DNA of 64,000 nucleotides, taken from Torymus aiolomorphi (taxonomy: Eukaryota > Arthropoda > Insecta > Hymenoptera > Torymidae). The translations under genes were made by a program, and so were the position numbers. Under the pieces are notes generated by a model that saw nothing but the letters and a program-made list of their open reading frames with translations, was not told the DNA's origin and searched no databases. The DNA lies in NCBI GenBank assembly GCA_036365515.1, contig CM070873.1, forward strand, positions 263,080,075 through 263,144,074, given 5' to 3'. Of this stretch, positions 62,588 to 64,000 are shown piece by piece. How positions within the stretch are numbered: the first letter of the stretch is position 1; the number at the start of each line of letters is the position of its first letter.

Positions 62588-63961
62588 TTAGTATACCTTC
62601 ATCTGGAAAAAAGAAAATAATAAGTACAGCAGAATATTTTTGATTCTACAAAATTTTTACTGAATCTTTATTAAAGACCCTTTCAAATAAGCCCTGATCG
62701 ATATTCGCTAACCCACTTGAGAAGAATTGTATATTTTTTAAATTTCAGTAGAAAGCAATAATTTATATTTTCGACAACACAATGGATTTGAGATTTTAAT
62801 ATTATTCATGTATCTCATGTCATGGATCTTGTCACTGAATTTTCTGAAAGCATTAAAAATATATTAAACATCTATTTTCAACAATATTTTCAACAGGCTT
62901 ATACTTTCCTAAGTTTTCAATGGGACACGTTACACTGTTAATATACTCTTTTTGTAAACTTCATATCTATTTGAAACTGAATTTTATAAGTAATCTATTA
63001 TTATGTGTACCAAAGCTAAAAATAAATTACTATAAAAAATTTGCAATCAAGTTAGACGAAAGACAATTTAGCATTTGTAAATTCAAATGCATAGACGTAT
63101 ACTCCATAACCAATAATTTTCAAATAAAATATGGTTTTCTTATTAAGCCTTTGCTTCATGAAATTTCATAAACTATTCAGTGTTAAGTTGAAAATTAAAT
63201 AATTGTATTATGGATCTTAATGAGTTATAAGTTTGTAGATTACATAGTTTATGAAATTTATGAAACGAAGCCTTAATAAGAACACCATATTTTATTTGAA
63301 AATTATTAAGTGAGAAGTATTTGTATGCGCATTGGAATATACAATTGTTAATTGTCTTTCAACTAATTTGATTGCAACTTTTTTATAGTATTTTACTTTT
63401 AGCTTTGGTACACATAATAATAGATTACTTATAAAATTCAGTTTCGAATAGGTATGAAGTTTACAAATAGAGTGTATTAACAATGTAAGCGTCTCCCATT
63501 GAAAATTTAGGAAAGTATAAATGCCTGTTGAAAATATTGTTGAAAATAGATGTTTAATATATTTTTCATGCTTTGAGAAAATTCAGCGACAAGATCCATG
63601 ACATAAGATATATGAATAATATTAAGATCTCAAATCCAGTAGGTTCTCAAAAATACCAATTATTGGTTTCTACTGAGATTAAAAAAATATACAATTCTTT
63701 TCAAGTGGGTTTGCGAACATCGATCAGGGCTTATTTGAAAGGGACTTTAATAAAGATTCAGTAAAAATTTTGTCCAATCAAAAATATTCTGCTGTACTTA
63801 TTATTTTCTTTTTTTCAGATGAAGGTATACTAATAAGTAGCGAATCTGAGACTTTCCAAATGGATCATTTTAAATGTTTGCTAATATCGTTCCAGGGCTC
63901 ATTTTAAATGGTTTTTAATAAAGAATCAGAAAAAATTTTGTTTAATAAAAAATATTAGTTA

Positions 63962-64000
63962 ACTCACAAATTAAACATAAACAATTCTAAAATTTTGAGC
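63962..64000 (-). pseudogene. Inverted partial copy of the 59.3-kb exon end, with a premature stop
   Basis: On the minus strand this reads as the end of the exon at 59262-59500 plus its GTGAGT donor (63962-63967). The copy differs near the splice site: GTTTATG is followed by a small insertion that creates an in-frame TAA (63971-63973) before the donor, so the encoded end would be IVYV-stop. It is cut by the window edge; the rest of the copy should lie just beyond. Confidence 0.6.

Larger units (their letters stand above)
59469..64000. repeat. Giant nested palindrome (inverted duplication, axis near 62.23 kb)
   Basis: The left arm starts inside the exon end at 59469 and matches, in reverse complement, the sequence back from 64000. 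Arms are about 1.8 kb once a 0.93-kb MITE insertion in the left arm is removed. Each arm holds its own sub-palindrome: P1 about 59719-60800 with its axis near 60260, and P3 about 62666-63750 with its axis near 63208. A GC-richer central palindrome P2 covers about 61843-62587. A unit beginning tagtataccttcatctg and ending gaatctttattaaag flanks both sub-palindromes: + orientation at 59634-59722 and 62588-62670, - orientation at 61727-61842 and 63751-63840. Small differences between copies show the duplication is not a trivial assembly mirror. Confidence 0.85.

Noticed and set aside
62920..63764. ORFs of 63-83 codons in the palindrome arms
   Set aside because: The same frames recur at the mirrored positions near 59.7 kb as repeat sequence; AT-rich, no domain.

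Overview
The window looks like nuclear DNA of an insect, most likely a hymenopteran and possibly a chalcidoid parasitoid wasp. The clues are intron-split genes, an insect-type two-pore potassium (K2P) channel, many long pure (TC)n/(GA)n tracts, no sign of CpG depletion in the GC-rich blocks, and abundant AT-rich foldback and TTAA-flanked MITEs. The species assignment is inference. There is no bacterial-type organisation, no CRISPR array, and I saw no tRNA or rRNA gene.

Layout. 1-43 kb is almost gene-free. GC-rich, CpG-rich blocks with TC/GA microsatellites (about 1-5.3, 7.2-9.7, 15.3-19.8, 22.1-33.0 and 36.5-42.5 kb) alternate with AT-rich blocks carrying mobile-element debris. That debris includes a degraded Mutator-like transposase (20.85-21.37 kb), a solo LTR with a 4-bp target duplication (33.17-33.48 kb), and hairpin elements at 13.6-14.2, 33.75-34.03, 35.74-35.91, 41.5 and 43.49-44.19 kb. 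Two short exon-like ORFs lie at 11.6-12.05 kb. A 306-bp pure (TA) run lies at 10.2-10.5 kb. A possible TATA-less promoter with a first exon lies at 27.78-28.02 kb.

44.6-50.4 kb is the main genic part. On the minus strand is a large AT-rich coding exon of about 800 codons for an unrecognised protein. On the plus strand are the last three coding exons of a K2P potassium channel. The channel's annotated-type stop (TGA-C) is followed by 92 further in-frame, clearly coding-like codons before a second stop, making it a strong candidate for stop-codon readthrough. The channel's N-terminal exons (TM1 and the first half of pore 1) were not found. They lie upstream in an unrecognised short exon or outside the window, so much of 1-48 kb may be intron of this gene.

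50.4-59.2 kb is AT-rich intergenic or intronic sequence with a (TG)n tract, diverged direct repeats, a TA-flanked MITE, a 70-bp tandem palindrome and a 12-bp TGATTAAT-type satellite. 59.26-59.50 kb is a likely first coding exon ending at a good GTGAGT donor. From that exon to the window end runs a nested palindrome (about 59.47-64.0 kb, axis near 62.23 kb). It includes an inverted copy of the exon end and contains two adjacent TTAA-flanked MITEs whose empty site is preserved in the other arm. This structure and the K2P readthrough extension are the two most interesting signals.
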